DNA of 37,507 bases from Streptomyces rimosus subsp. rimosus. GTDB taxonomy: Bacteria > Actinomycetota > Actinomycetes > Streptomycetales > Streptomycetaceae. Of the stretch, positions 15,602 through 22,560 are shown in pieces. The number at the start of each line of letters is the position of its first letter. The first letter of the stretch is position 1. Position numbers and translations under genes: made by a program. The DNA lies in assembly GCF_000720725.1 (NCBI RefSeq), contig NZ_JOCQ01000083.1, positions 1 through 37,507 on the forward strand, in the 5' to 3' direction. Under the pieces are notes generated by a model. That model searched no databases. It was given only the letters and a program-made list of their open reading frames with translations, and had not been told where the DNA came from.

Positions 15602-16302
15602 TGCCCCGAGTACTTCTCATCGAGGACGACGCCGCGGTGCGCGACGGCGTGACCCTCGCGCTCCGCCGCCGCGGCCACGAGGTGGCGGCCGCGGCCAGCG
15701 GCGAGGACGGCCTCGATCTGCTCCCCGCCTTCCGCCCCGACATCGTGCTGCTGGACCTGATGCTCCCGGGCAAGGACGGCTTCGAGGTCTGCCGACGCAT
15801 CCGCGCCGACCGCCAGCTGCCGATCATCATGCTCACCGCCCGCGGCGACGACCTGGACGTGGTGCTCGGACTGGAGGCGGGCGCCGACGACTACATCGTC
15901 AAGCCCGCGCGCGGCGAAGTACTGGAGGCCCGGATCCGCGCGGTGCTGCGGCGCACCGCGCTGCCCGCCGACGGGGCCGCCGCCGAGCCCGGCCCGGCCC
16001 CCGTGGAGACCTACGGCGAACTGGCCGTGGACCGTGCCGGACTGGTCGTCACCAAGGGCGGCGCCGACCTGCCGCTGGCTCCCTCGGAGATGAAGCTGCT
16101 GCTGTTCCTGTCCGCGACGCCCGGGCAGGTCTTCAGCCGCCAGCAGCTGCTGGAGCATGTGTGGGAGCACAGCTACCACGGCGACGCGCGCCTGGTGGAC
16201 GCGTGCGTGATGCGGCTGCGCAACAAGATCGAGGACACCCCGCGCAGCCCCCGGTACGTACAGACCGTGCGCGGCTTCGGCTACCGCTTCGGCCCCCTGT
16301 GA
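15601..16302 (+). CDS. OmpR-family response regulator (AfsQ1/CseB-like)
   Basis: A 233-residue two-component response regulator. The receiver domain (1-115) has the acidic pair D9-D10 (LLIEDD), phospho-acceptor D52 (LLDLMLPG), switch residue T79 (IMLTA) and K101 (VKPA). A winged-helix OmpR/PhoB domain at about 135-233 contains LPLAPSEMKLLLFLSATPGQ (in part), QLLEHVWEH and the terminal VRGFGYRFG. The ATG at 15601 gives the family-standard N terminus; an in-frame ATG at 15577 would add eight residues, and neither has a good ribosome site. Its stop overlaps the kinase start (GTGA). AfsQ1/CseB resemblance is from memory of those families and is not proof of orthology. Confidence 0.93.
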   Translation: MPRVLLIEDDAAVRDGVTLALRRRGHEVAAAASGEDGLDLLPAFRPDIVLLDLMLPGKDGFEVCRRIRADRQLPIIMLTARGDDLDVVLGLEAGADDYIVKPARGEVLEARIRAVLRRTALPADGAAAEPGPAPVETYGELAVDRAGLVVTKGGADLPLAPSEMKLLLFLSATPGQVFSRQQLLEHVWEHSYHGDARLVDACVMRLRNKIEDTPRSPRYVQTVRGFGYRFGPL

Positions 16303-17933
16303 AGCGCCCACGGGCCGCGGGCGGCGCCCGGCGCACGCTGCTGCCGCGTTCGCTGCCGCGCGGCCTGCGGGCCCGGCTCGTCGTCGCGTTCCTGCTGGTC
16401 GCCGCGGTCAGCGCGCTGACCACCGCGGCGCTGACCTACCGCGAGGCCCGCAACGCCATCCTCCAGCGCTCCCAGGACACCGCGATCCAGGACCTCAGGG
16501 GACAGGTCAACTCGCTCGCGCCGGACCTCGCGGTGCCGCCGACCCGGGAGGATCTGGAGGAGTTCGCCCGGCAGCTGGACCGCTCCGGGCGGGCCCGGGA
16601 CTGGGACGTCAACGTCCGTTACGAAGGCGTCGCCGACCACGTGCGCAGCTGGCGCCGCCCGGTCGACGTCCCCGAGGAGCTGCGGGAGTCGGTCGAGGAG
16701 CGGCATGTGACCGCGTTCCAGCGGGTGGCGGACCGCGACGGCGATCCGTGGCTGCTGATCGGCATGCCGGTGCTCCAGTCGCAGGACGGCAGCCGCAAGG
16801 CGTCCCCGCTGTCCGTCTACGCCCAGCTGCCGCTGCGCGTCGAGGAGGCCAACGTCGAGGCACTGGTGAGCGCCGCGCAGCGCGGTGCCCTGCCGGTGCT
16901 CGGGCTGGCCGTGGTCCCGGCCCTGCTGGCGGCCCGCGGGGTGCTGCGGCCGGTGCGCGGGCTGCGGCAGGCCGCCGGGCGGATCGCCGAGGGCAAGCTG
17001 GAGACCCGGCTGGAGGTCAAGGGCGCCGACGAGCTGGCCGATCTGTCCAGGACGTTCAACGACATGGCCGCCAAGCTGGAGGAGAGCGTGGCGGACCTGC
17101 GGCGCATGGAGGCCAATGCCCGGCGGTTCGCGGCCGATGTCTCGCACGAGCTGCGTACGCCGCTGGCCGCGATGACCGCCGTCACCGACGTGCTCGACGA
17201 GGACGCCGACGCGCTCGACCCGGACACCGCCTCCGCGGTCCGTCTGATCAGCCAGGAGACCGGCAAGCTGGCGCGGATGGTCGAGGACCTGATGGAGGTC
17301 TCCCGCTTCGACGCCGGGGCCGCGGCGCTGCACCTGGACGAGGTGGACGTCGCCGAGACGATCCGCAAGACGCTCCAGGCCCGCGCCTGGCAGGACCGGG
17401 TGGGCACGGAACTGCCGGACGGCGTACGGGCGCGGCTGGACCCGCGGCGGCTGGACGTCGCGGTCGCCAACCTCGTCGGCAACGCGCTGCACCACGGCGG
17501 GGAGCCGGTACGGGTGCTGCTGCGGGCCCCGGAGCCGGGCGACGGGCGGCTGGTGATCCGGATCGTGGACAGCGGCCCCGGCATCGACCCCGAGGTGCTT
17601 CCGCACGTCTTCGACCGCTTCTACAAGGCGGACTCCGCGCGCGCCCGCTCCGAGGGCAGCGGGCTGGGCCTGGCCATCGCCATGGAGAACGTACGGCTGC
17701 ACGGCGGAACGATCCGGGCCGCCAACTGCCCTGAAGGCGGAGCGGTGTTCACCGTGGAACTGCCGCTGTCCGGACAGGAGCCGGGCAGCGGCGCCGAGCC
17801 GCCCGAGGCGGCCGACGCGGCCGGGGAACCGGCGGATGAACCCGTGGACGCTGTCGCCGCGGACCGTACGGAGAGCGGCGCGACCGGTACGGATCAGCCG
17901 GCCGCGCCGGCCGGGAAGGCGGACCAGTCGTGA
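16299..17933 (+). CDS. Sensor histidine kinase
   Basis: A 544-residue HisKA-type kinase. TM1 is at about residues 27-47, an extracytoplasmic sensor at about 48-190, and TM2 at about 196-214. A HAMP domain follows, containing LRPVRGLRQAAGRIAEGKLE. The phospho-acceptor H283 is in VSHELRTPL. The catalytic domain has N-box N391 and N395 (NLVGNALHHG), D424 (VDSGPGID), HVFDRFYKAD and the glycine loop GSGLGLAI (453-460). A 50-residue Ala/Glu/Asp-rich tail trails the ATPase. Start GTG 16299 overlaps the regulator stop by four bases, and its own stop overlaps the lipoprotein start the same way. The sensed signal is not predictable; cell-envelope state is plausible from the neighbours. Confidence 0.93.
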   Translation: MKRPRAAGGARRTLLPRSLPRGLRARLVVAFLLVAAVSALTTAALTYREARNAILQRSQDTAIQDLRGQVNSLAPDLAVPPTREDLEEFARQLDRSGRARDWDVNVRYEGVADHVRSWRRPVDVPEELRESVEERHVTAFQRVADRDGDPWLLIGMPVLQSQDGSRKASPLSVYAQLPLRVEEANVEALVSAAQRGALPVLGLAVVPALLAARGVLRPVRGLRQAAGRIAEGKLETRLEVKGADELADLSRTFNDMAAKLEESVADLRRMEANARRFAADVSHELRTPLAAMTAVTDVLDEDADALDPDTASAVRLISQETGKLARMVEDLMEVSRFDAGAAALHLDEVDVAETIRKTLQARAWQDRVGTELPDGVRARLDPRRLDVAVANLVGNALHHGGEPVRVLLRAPEPGDGRLVIRIVDSGPGIDPEVLPHVFDRFYKADSARARSEGSGLGLAIAMENVRLHGGTIRAANCPEGGAVFTVELPLSGQEPGSGAEPPEAADAAGEPADEPVDAVAADRTESGATGTDQPAAPAGKADQS

Positions 17934-18523
17934 ACATGTTGAACTCCGCGCGCGCCCGGCGGATCGCGCTGGGCGCGCTGCTGGCGGGCGCGCTGGGGGC
18001 ACTGTCGGCGAGCACCCTCACCGGCTGCGGCATCGCGCCGACCGGCGTGATCGACGCGGGCGAGCCGGCGTACGGCGTCAAGGCGCCCGGCAAACCGGTG
18101 CCCGACGTGCAGCTGTACTTCCTCGGCCCGGCCGGCCTGCGCGCCGCCAGCCGCCCGGCGAAGGCGGCGGTCGGCCCCGAGGAGGCCGTCCAGCTGCTGA
18201 TGGAGGGCCCCAACGAGGCCGAACGGCAGCGCGGGCTCACCAACGTGCTGCCGGTGATCCCCGGCCGGATCACCGCGGACGTCCAGGACGGCGCGGTCAC
18301 CCTCCGCCTGCCCCTGAACGCCAAGCGCCTCGACACCCCCTCCCTCAGCCAGCTGGTGTGCACCGCCGCCAACGCCTCCGTACCCGGCAGCGGGCGCCCC
18401 GCGGACGTCCGGGTGACCCTGGTGGGCGGCGGCGTCAAGGTCGGCCCGATGGTGTGCGGCGGCACCAACGCCTTCCCGCTCATCCAGACCGGCCCGTCGC
18501 CCGCCGCCACCCCGGCGGGCTGA
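17930..18523 (+). CDS. GerMN-like lipoprotein of the two-component operon
   Basis: A 197-residue predicted lipoprotein. A basic n-region and hydrophobic core end in a lipobox-like LTGCG, with the modified cysteine at about residue 33. The mature part resembles a GerMN domain: VQLYFLGPAGLRAASRP, EEAVQLLMEGPNEAERQRGL, NVLPV, then ITADVQDGAVTLRLPL and LSQLVCTAAN. GerMN lipoproteins accompany other actinobacterial sensor systems (LpqB with MtrA-MtrB), where the lipoprotein is thought to modulate the kinase. The GTG start at 17930 overlaps the kinase stop by four bases, so a kinase-accessory role is a reasonable inference. Two further cysteines could form a disulfide outside the membrane. Confidence 0.85.
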   Translation: MNMLNSARARRIALGALLAGALGALSASTLTGCGIAPTGVIDAGEPAYGVKAPGKPVPDVQLYFLGPAGLRAASRPAKAAVGPEEAVQLLMEGPNEAERQRGLTNVLPVIPGRITADVQDGAVTLRLPLNAKRLDTPSLSQLVCTAANASVPGSGRPADVRVTLVGGGVKVGPMVCGGTNAFPLIQTGPSPAATPAG

Positions 18524-18528
18524 CGCCG

Positions 18529-18584
18529 CCCCGGCCGTTTCCCCTACGATCACCCGCGGACACGGGGGCGTTGGCGGGCCGGGG
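18529..18584 (+). terminator. Possible terminator after the two-component operon
   Basis: CCCCGGCC (18529-18536) is the exact complement of GGCCGGGG (18577-18584). A smaller CCCC/GGGG pairing lies inside the 40-base loop. It lies between the lipoprotein stop and the oxidoreductase start. The large loop makes it a weak call. Confidence 0.3.
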
Positions 18585-18604
18585 ACATCGGGAGGCGGAC
18601 GCGG

Positions 18605-20182
18605 GTGGCCGGTAAAGGGGTGTACGACCAGAGGTACGACTATGTCGTCGTCGGCGCCGGATCCGCGGGCTGTGTGCTCGCGGCCCGGCTGTCCGAGGAC
18701 CCGGCGGTGCGCGTCGCGCTGGTGGAGGCGGGCGGGCCGGACCGCAGACGGGAGGTCCGCGTCCCGGCGGCCTTCCCCAAGCTCTTCCGGACGCCGTACG
18801 ACTGGAACTTCACCACCGCGCCCCAGGCGGGCCTGCACGGACGGGAGCTGTACTGGCCGCGCGGCCGGACCCTGGGCGGCTCCTCCTCGCTCAACGCGAT
18901 GATGTGGGTGCGCGGCCACCGTGCCGACTACGACGGCTGGGCCGAGACGGCCGGCGAGGAGTGGTCCTGGGACGGGGTGGCCCGCTACTTCCGGCGCGCG
19001 GAGCGCTGGGCCGGGCCGCCCGGTGGCCGGGCGCACGGCACGACAGGCCCGCTGTGGATCTCCCCGGCGCGCGACGCCCACCCGCTGACCGGCGCCTTCC
19101 TCGACGCGTGTACGGAAGCCGGCCTGCCGCGGCTCGCGGAGCTGAACGGTCCGGACCACAGCGGCTGCGCGCCCACCCCGCTCAACCAGCGGCGCGGGCG
19201 CCGGTGGAGCGCCGCCGACGGCTATCTGCGCCCGGCGCTGCGCCGCGCCAACCTGCGGGTGGTCACGGGGCAGGAGGTGCGCCGGGTGCTCTTCGAGGAC
19301 GGCCGGGCGTACGGCGTCGAGCTGCCCGGCGGGCGGCTGCGGGCCCGCCGCGAGGTCGTCCTGTGCGCGGGCGCGGTCGGCTCCCCGCAGTTGCTGCTGC
19401 GCTCCGGCGTGGGCGACGCCGACCAGCTGGCGGAGGCCGGGATCACCCCGGTGGCCGAGCTGCCCGCGGTGGGCCGCCACCTCCAGGACCACCTGTCCGT
19501 ACCGGTCCTGATGCGCACCGCGCTGCCCCGCACGCTCACCGGCGCCGACACCCCCGCGAACATCGCGCGCTACCTGCTGTCCCGCCGGGGCCCGCTGACC
19601 TCCAACATCGGCGAGGCCGTCGCGTTCGTGCGCAGCGCCGAGGACCTGGCCGTACCGGACCTGGAGCTGATCTTCGCGCCGGTCCCGTTCGTCCACCACG
19701 GCCTGGAGCCGCCGGCCGAGCACGGCGTCACGATCGGCGTGATCCTGCTGCGGCCGGAGAGCCGCGGCCGGATCACCCTGGGTGACGGCCCGGACGCGCC
19801 GCCGCGCATCGACCCGGGCTATCTGACCTCCGACGCGGACCTGCGGCGGCTGCTGGCCGGGGTCCGCTTCGCCGAGCGGCTGTACGGGATGCAGGCGCTG
19901 GCCCGGCACGTCACCAAGCCCCTGGAGCCATGGCCGGGCGAACAGGACGACAGGGCCGCCGGGGAGACGGTCCGTGCCCTCGCCGAAACCCTCTACCACC
20001 CGGTGGGCACCTGCCGGATGGGCACCGGCGACGCCACCGTGACCGACCCGTGGCTGCGGGTGCGCGGCGTCACCGGCCTGCGCGTCGCGGACGCCTCGGT
20101 CATGCCGGCCATCCCCCGCGGGCACACCCACGCCCCCACCGTGATGATCGCCGAACGGGCCGCGGACCTGCTGCGCGCCTGA
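18605..20182 (+). CDS. GMC-family FAD oxidoreductase (choline dehydrogenase-like)
   Basis: A 525-residue glucose-methanol-choline oxidoreductase. The N-terminal FAD-binding motif is VVVGAGSAGCVLAARL (residues 14-29), and the GMC signature 1 region is GRTLGGSSSLNAMMWVRG. The second signature lies around VVLCAGAVGSPQLLLRSGVG. The catalytic His is H465 in LYHPVGTCRMG, with a second active-site His in GHTHAPTVMIAERAADLL (about residue 507). Family members oxidise alcohols; the substrate is not predictable and no betaine-aldehyde dehydrogenase neighbour is present. The GTG start at 18605 has GGAGG about 10 bases upstream. It is probably monocistronic, followed by a strongly structured spacer. Confidence 0.93.
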   Translation: MAGKGVYDQRYDYVVVGAGSAGCVLAARLSEDPAVRVALVEAGGPDRRREVRVPAAFPKLFRTPYDWNFTTAPQAGLHGRELYWPRGRTLGGSSSLNAMMWVRGHRADYDGWAETAGEEWSWDGVARYFRRAERWAGPPGGRAHGTTGPLWISPARDAHPLTGAFLDACTEAGLPRLAELNGPDHSGCAPTPLNQRRGRRWSAADGYLRPALRRANLRVVTGQEVRRVLFEDGRAYGVELPGGRLRARREVVLCAGAVGSPQLLLRSGVGDADQLAEAGITPVAELPAVGRHLQDHLSVPVLMRTALPRTLTGADTPANIARYLLSRRGPLTSNIGEAVAFVRSAEDLAVPDLELIFAPVPFVHHGLEPPAEHGVTIGVILLRPESRGRITLGDGPDAPPRIDPGYLTSDADLRRLLAGVRFAERLYGMQALARHVTKPLEPWPGEQDDRAAGETVRALAETLYHPVGTCRMGTGDATVTDPWLRVRGVTGLRVADASVMPAIPRGHTHAPTVMIAERAADLLRA

Positions 20183-20192
20183 CCGCCCGGAA

Positions 20193-20264
20193 CCGCCCGG
20201 GGTGTACATGCGCGATCTTCCGGAAAGCCGGACACTGGACCACCCGGGGCACACCCCGGGGCGG
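20193..20264 (+). terminator. Structured spacer with competing hairpins
   Basis: Three related segments can pair in two mutually exclusive ways. CCGCCCGGGGTGT (20193-20205) pairs with 20251-20264 over 13 pairs with one bulge. Alternatively CCCGGGG (20243-20249) pairs with CCCCGGG (20254-20260) as a tight hairpin with a CACA loop. A further TCCGG/CCGGA stem sits at 20219-20232. The spacer starts 10 bp after the oxidoreductase stop, so it probably terminates that gene; an attenuator role is possible. Confidence 0.45.
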
Positions 20265-20338
20265 CACAGAAAGTGACGCCCGTGCACCACGCGTAACGGT
20301 TCCCGCAGGAGAGACGGAACGGACGACGGGAGGGCCCG

Positions 20339-22039
20339 ATGACGCAATCCGTGCTGCGCGGACGAACCCGGCGGGGTTTCGGCCGCCTCGTGGACCGGTA
20401 TCTGGACATGCCCGAGCCGGTCACCCACGACGTCGAGTACGTCCGCGATCTGCGCGTCCCCATGCGGGACGGCACCGTGCTGCTCGCCGACCGCTACCGG
20501 CCGCGCGGCGCCGGACCGCTGCCGGTGGTGCTGCTGCGCACCCCGTACGGCAAGCACAAGCCGGACATCAAGCTGTTCGCGGGCGTGCTGGCCCGGCGCG
20601 GCTTCCAGGTCGTGGCGCAGAACGTGCGCGGCGTCTTCGGCTCCGGCGGCGAGTTCCGCGCCTTCGTGCACGAGAAGGAGGACGGGCTCGCGACCGCGGC
20701 GTGGCTGCGCGAACGGGCCTGGTGCGACGGCCGGCTGGCCACCGCGGGCGCCAGCTACCTCGGACACACCGAGTGGGCGATAGGCCCGTACCTGGATCCG
20801 CCGCTGGAGGCGATGTGCCTGGGCATCACCACCTCCGGCTTCCCCGCGGCCTTCTACCCCGGCGGGGTGCTGGCGCTGCACAACATGCTGGTGTGGTCCT
20901 CCGCCACGGGCACCCAGGAGGAGGCGCCGCTCGGCGGGCTGCTGCCCAACCCGCTGCACGACCGCAGGGTCCAGCGCGCGATGCGGACGCTGCCCGTCGG
21001 CGAGTCCGACCTGGCCGCGATCGGGCGGCCGGAGCGCTTCCTGCGCGAGGTCAGCGCGCACGCCGAGCCGGGCGACGACTACTGGGCACCGATCGACCAC
21101 AGCACGGCGGCGCTGCGGATGGCCACGCCGACCAGCATGGTCACCGGCTGGTGGGACATCTTCCTGCCGTGGCAGCTGCGGGACTTCGCGGCGCTGACCG
21201 CCGCCGGGCACCGCTCGCGGATCACGATCGGGCCGTGGGCCCACGACCGCAGCGCGCTCAAGGCCACGCTCACCGACCATGTCTCCTGGCTGAGCGCGCA
21301 GTTGGCCGGTGACGTGACGCAGCTGCACCAGTCTCCCGTCCGCCTCTACCTCCAACGGGCGGGCCGCTGGCTGGACTTCGACCGGTGGCCGCCGCCGCAG
21401 TCCGTACCGACGCCGCTGCGGCTCCAGCCGTCCGGCGGGCTCGACTGGGCGGAGCCGCCGGACAGCGCGCCCGACCGGTTCGTCTACCACGGTGCCGACC
21501 CGACCCCGTCGACCGGCGGGCCGCTGCTGCTGCCGGGCGAGGTCCGGCAGCAGGACAACACGGCCGTCGAACAGCGCCCCGACGTGCTGGTCTTCACCGG
21601 CCCGCCGCTCCCCCGCGACCTGGACCTGATCGGCCCGGTGTCGGCCGAGGTGCACGTCCGTACGGCCGCTGGGCACGGCGATGTGTTCGTACGGCTCTGT
21701 GACGTCGACCGGGCCGGGATCTCCCGCAACGTCACCGACGGCATCCTGCGCCTGCGCCCCGGCGCGCCGCCCGCGGACGCCGACGGCGTGGTGACGGCCC
21801 GGGTGGAGATGCATCCGACCGGCTACCGGTTCCTGCGCGGGCACAGCCTGCGGGTGCAGGTGGCGGGCGGCGCGTTCCCCCGGTACGCGCGCCACCACGG
21901 GACCGGGGCGCCGGTCGCGTCCGCGGTCGCCTGCCGCCCGATACGGTTCGAGGTCTTCCACGAGCCGGGCCGCCCCTCTGCGGTCGTCCTGCCGCTGATG
22001 ACCGCGCCGGGCCCGGCCAGCGGGAGTGAACCGGCCTGA
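20339..22039 (+). CDS. CocE/NonD-family serine hydrolase
   Basis: A 566-residue alpha/beta hydrolase of the X-Pro dipeptidyl-peptidase/cocaine-esterase superfamily. The N-terminal core has VPMRDGTVLLADRYRP and VVAQNVRGVFGSGGEF. The nucleophile S139 is in GASYLG, the acid D273 in GWWDIF, and the catalytic H302 in IGPWAH, so the triad appears complete. The C-terminal jelly-roll domain begins near residue 420 (PLPRDLDLIGPVSAEVHV) and ends in LRVQVAGGAFPRYARH. These enzymes cleave esters or acyl-peptide bonds; the substrate is unknown. No signal peptide is evident, so it is probably cytoplasmic. The ATG at 20339 follows GGGAGG with about 6 bases. A strong hairpin follows the stop. Confidence 0.93.
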   Translation: MTQSVLRGRTRRGFGRLVDRYLDMPEPVTHDVEYVRDLRVPMRDGTVLLADRYRPRGAGPLPVVLLRTPYGKHKPDIKLFAGVLARRGFQVVAQNVRGVFGSGGEFRAFVHEKEDGLATAAWLRERAWCDGRLATAGASYLGHTEWAIGPYLDPPLEAMCLGITTSGFPAAFYPGGVLALHNMLVWSSATGTQEEAPLGGLLPNPLHDRRVQRAMRTLPVGESDLAAIGRPERFLREVSAHAEPGDDYWAPIDHSTAALRMATPTSMVTGWWDIFLPWQLRDFAALTAAGHRSRITIGPWAHDRSALKATLTDHVSWLSAQLAGDVTQLHQSPVRLYLQRAGRWLDFDRWPPPQSVPTPLRLQPSGGLDWAEPPDSAPDRFVYHGADPTPSTGGPLLLPGEVRQQDNTAVEQRPDVLVFTGPPLPRDLDLIGPVSAEVHVRTAAGHGDVFVRLCDVDRAGISRNVTDGILRLRPGAPPADADGVVTARVEMHPTGYRFLRGHSLRVQVAGGAFPRYARHHGTGAPVASAVACRPIRFEVFHEPGRPSAVVLPLMTAPGPASGSEPA

Positions 22040-22053
22040 ATGCGGTACTCGTC

Positions 22054-22082
22054 GTGCCGGCCGCGCGGTGCGCGGCCGGCAC
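22054..22082 (+). terminator. Strong terminator hairpin after the CocE-type gene
   Basis: A perfect 13-base stem, GTGCCGGCCGCGC (22054-22066) with its complement at 22070-22082, has a GGT loop. It begins 14 bp after the hydrolase stop and lies before the VOC ribosome site. It is the tightest hairpin in the window. Confidence 0.85.
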
Positions 22083-22128
22083 CGTCAGGCGGTGCCCCGC
22101 CGAGGGCCCTCGGGGCCGAGGAGATGCC

Positions 22129-22527
22129 ATGGGACTGGTCAAAGCGGCCGTCATCGTGCTCGACTGCGCCGACCCGGAGAAGCTGGCGGACTTCTACGCC
22201 GACTTCCTGGAGGGCGAGGTCCGCACCGAGCACCTGCCCGACCGGGTGGAGGTCGTCGCCAACGGCACCCAAATGTCCTTCCGCCGCGATCTGAACATGA
22301 CGCCGCCGACCTGGCCGCGCCCCGACAGCTCGCTCCAGGCCCACCTGGACCTGCTGGTGGACGAGGCCGACATGGACGAGGCGGAGCGCAAGGCGGTCAG
22401 CCTCGGCGCGCGCCCGCTGGACACCAAGGACGACACCGGCCCCCGCGAGGTGCGGGTCTACTCCGACCCGGCCGGGCACCCGTTCTCGCTGCGGTGCTCA
22501 CTCCAGTCGGGTCCGAAGACCGACTGA
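22129..22527 (+). CDS. VOC-superfamily (glyoxalase-like) protein
   Basis: A 132-residue vicinal-oxygen-chelate fold protein with two beta-alpha-beta3 modules. The first contains VIVLDCADPEKLADFYADFLEG; the second contains AHLDLLVDEADMDEAERKAVSLGARP and the typical ending VYSDPAGHPFSLRC. It belongs to the glyoxalase-like subgroup in which metal ligands are only partly kept, so enzymatic activity is uncertain; some relatives bind drugs or other small molecules. The ATG at 22129 follows GAGGAGA with 4-base spacing. It ends convergently with the SMI1/KNR4 gene, with an inverted repeat across both stop codons. Confidence 0.88.
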   Translation: MGLVKAAVIVLDCADPEKLADFYADFLEGEVRTEHLPDRVEVVANGTQMSFRRDLNMTPPTWPRPDSSLQAHLDLLVDEADMDEAERKAVSLGARPLDTKDDTGPREVRVYSDPAGHPFSLRCSLQSGPKTD

Positions 22528-22560
22528 GTCCGCAGCGCGCGCTCCGCCGCCGCTCAGTCG
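22521..22560. terminator. Inverted repeat spanning two convergent stop codons
   Basis: CGACTGAG (22521-22528) and CTCAGTCG (22553-22560) are perfect complements and contain the stop codons of the VOC and SMI1/KNR4 genes. A short palindrome AGCGCGCGCT (22534-22543) lies between them. It probably acts as a bidirectional terminator. Confidence 0.5.

Noticed and set aside
14656..16311. Deacetylase extended upstream to 551 residues
   Set aside because: The extension runs antisense through the response regulator; the signal peptide and ribosome site fix the start at 15411.
17894..21961. Minus-strand open frame of about 1355 codons opposite the lipoprotein, GMC and CocE-type genes
   Set aside because: Low-complexity shadow of three well-identified genes with intact catalytic motifs.
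18605..22527. Biosynthetic gene cluster from GMC oxidoreductase, hydrolase and VOC genes
   Set aside because: Each has its own terminator-like hairpin and there is no core biosynthetic enzyme or transporter; they look like independent genes.
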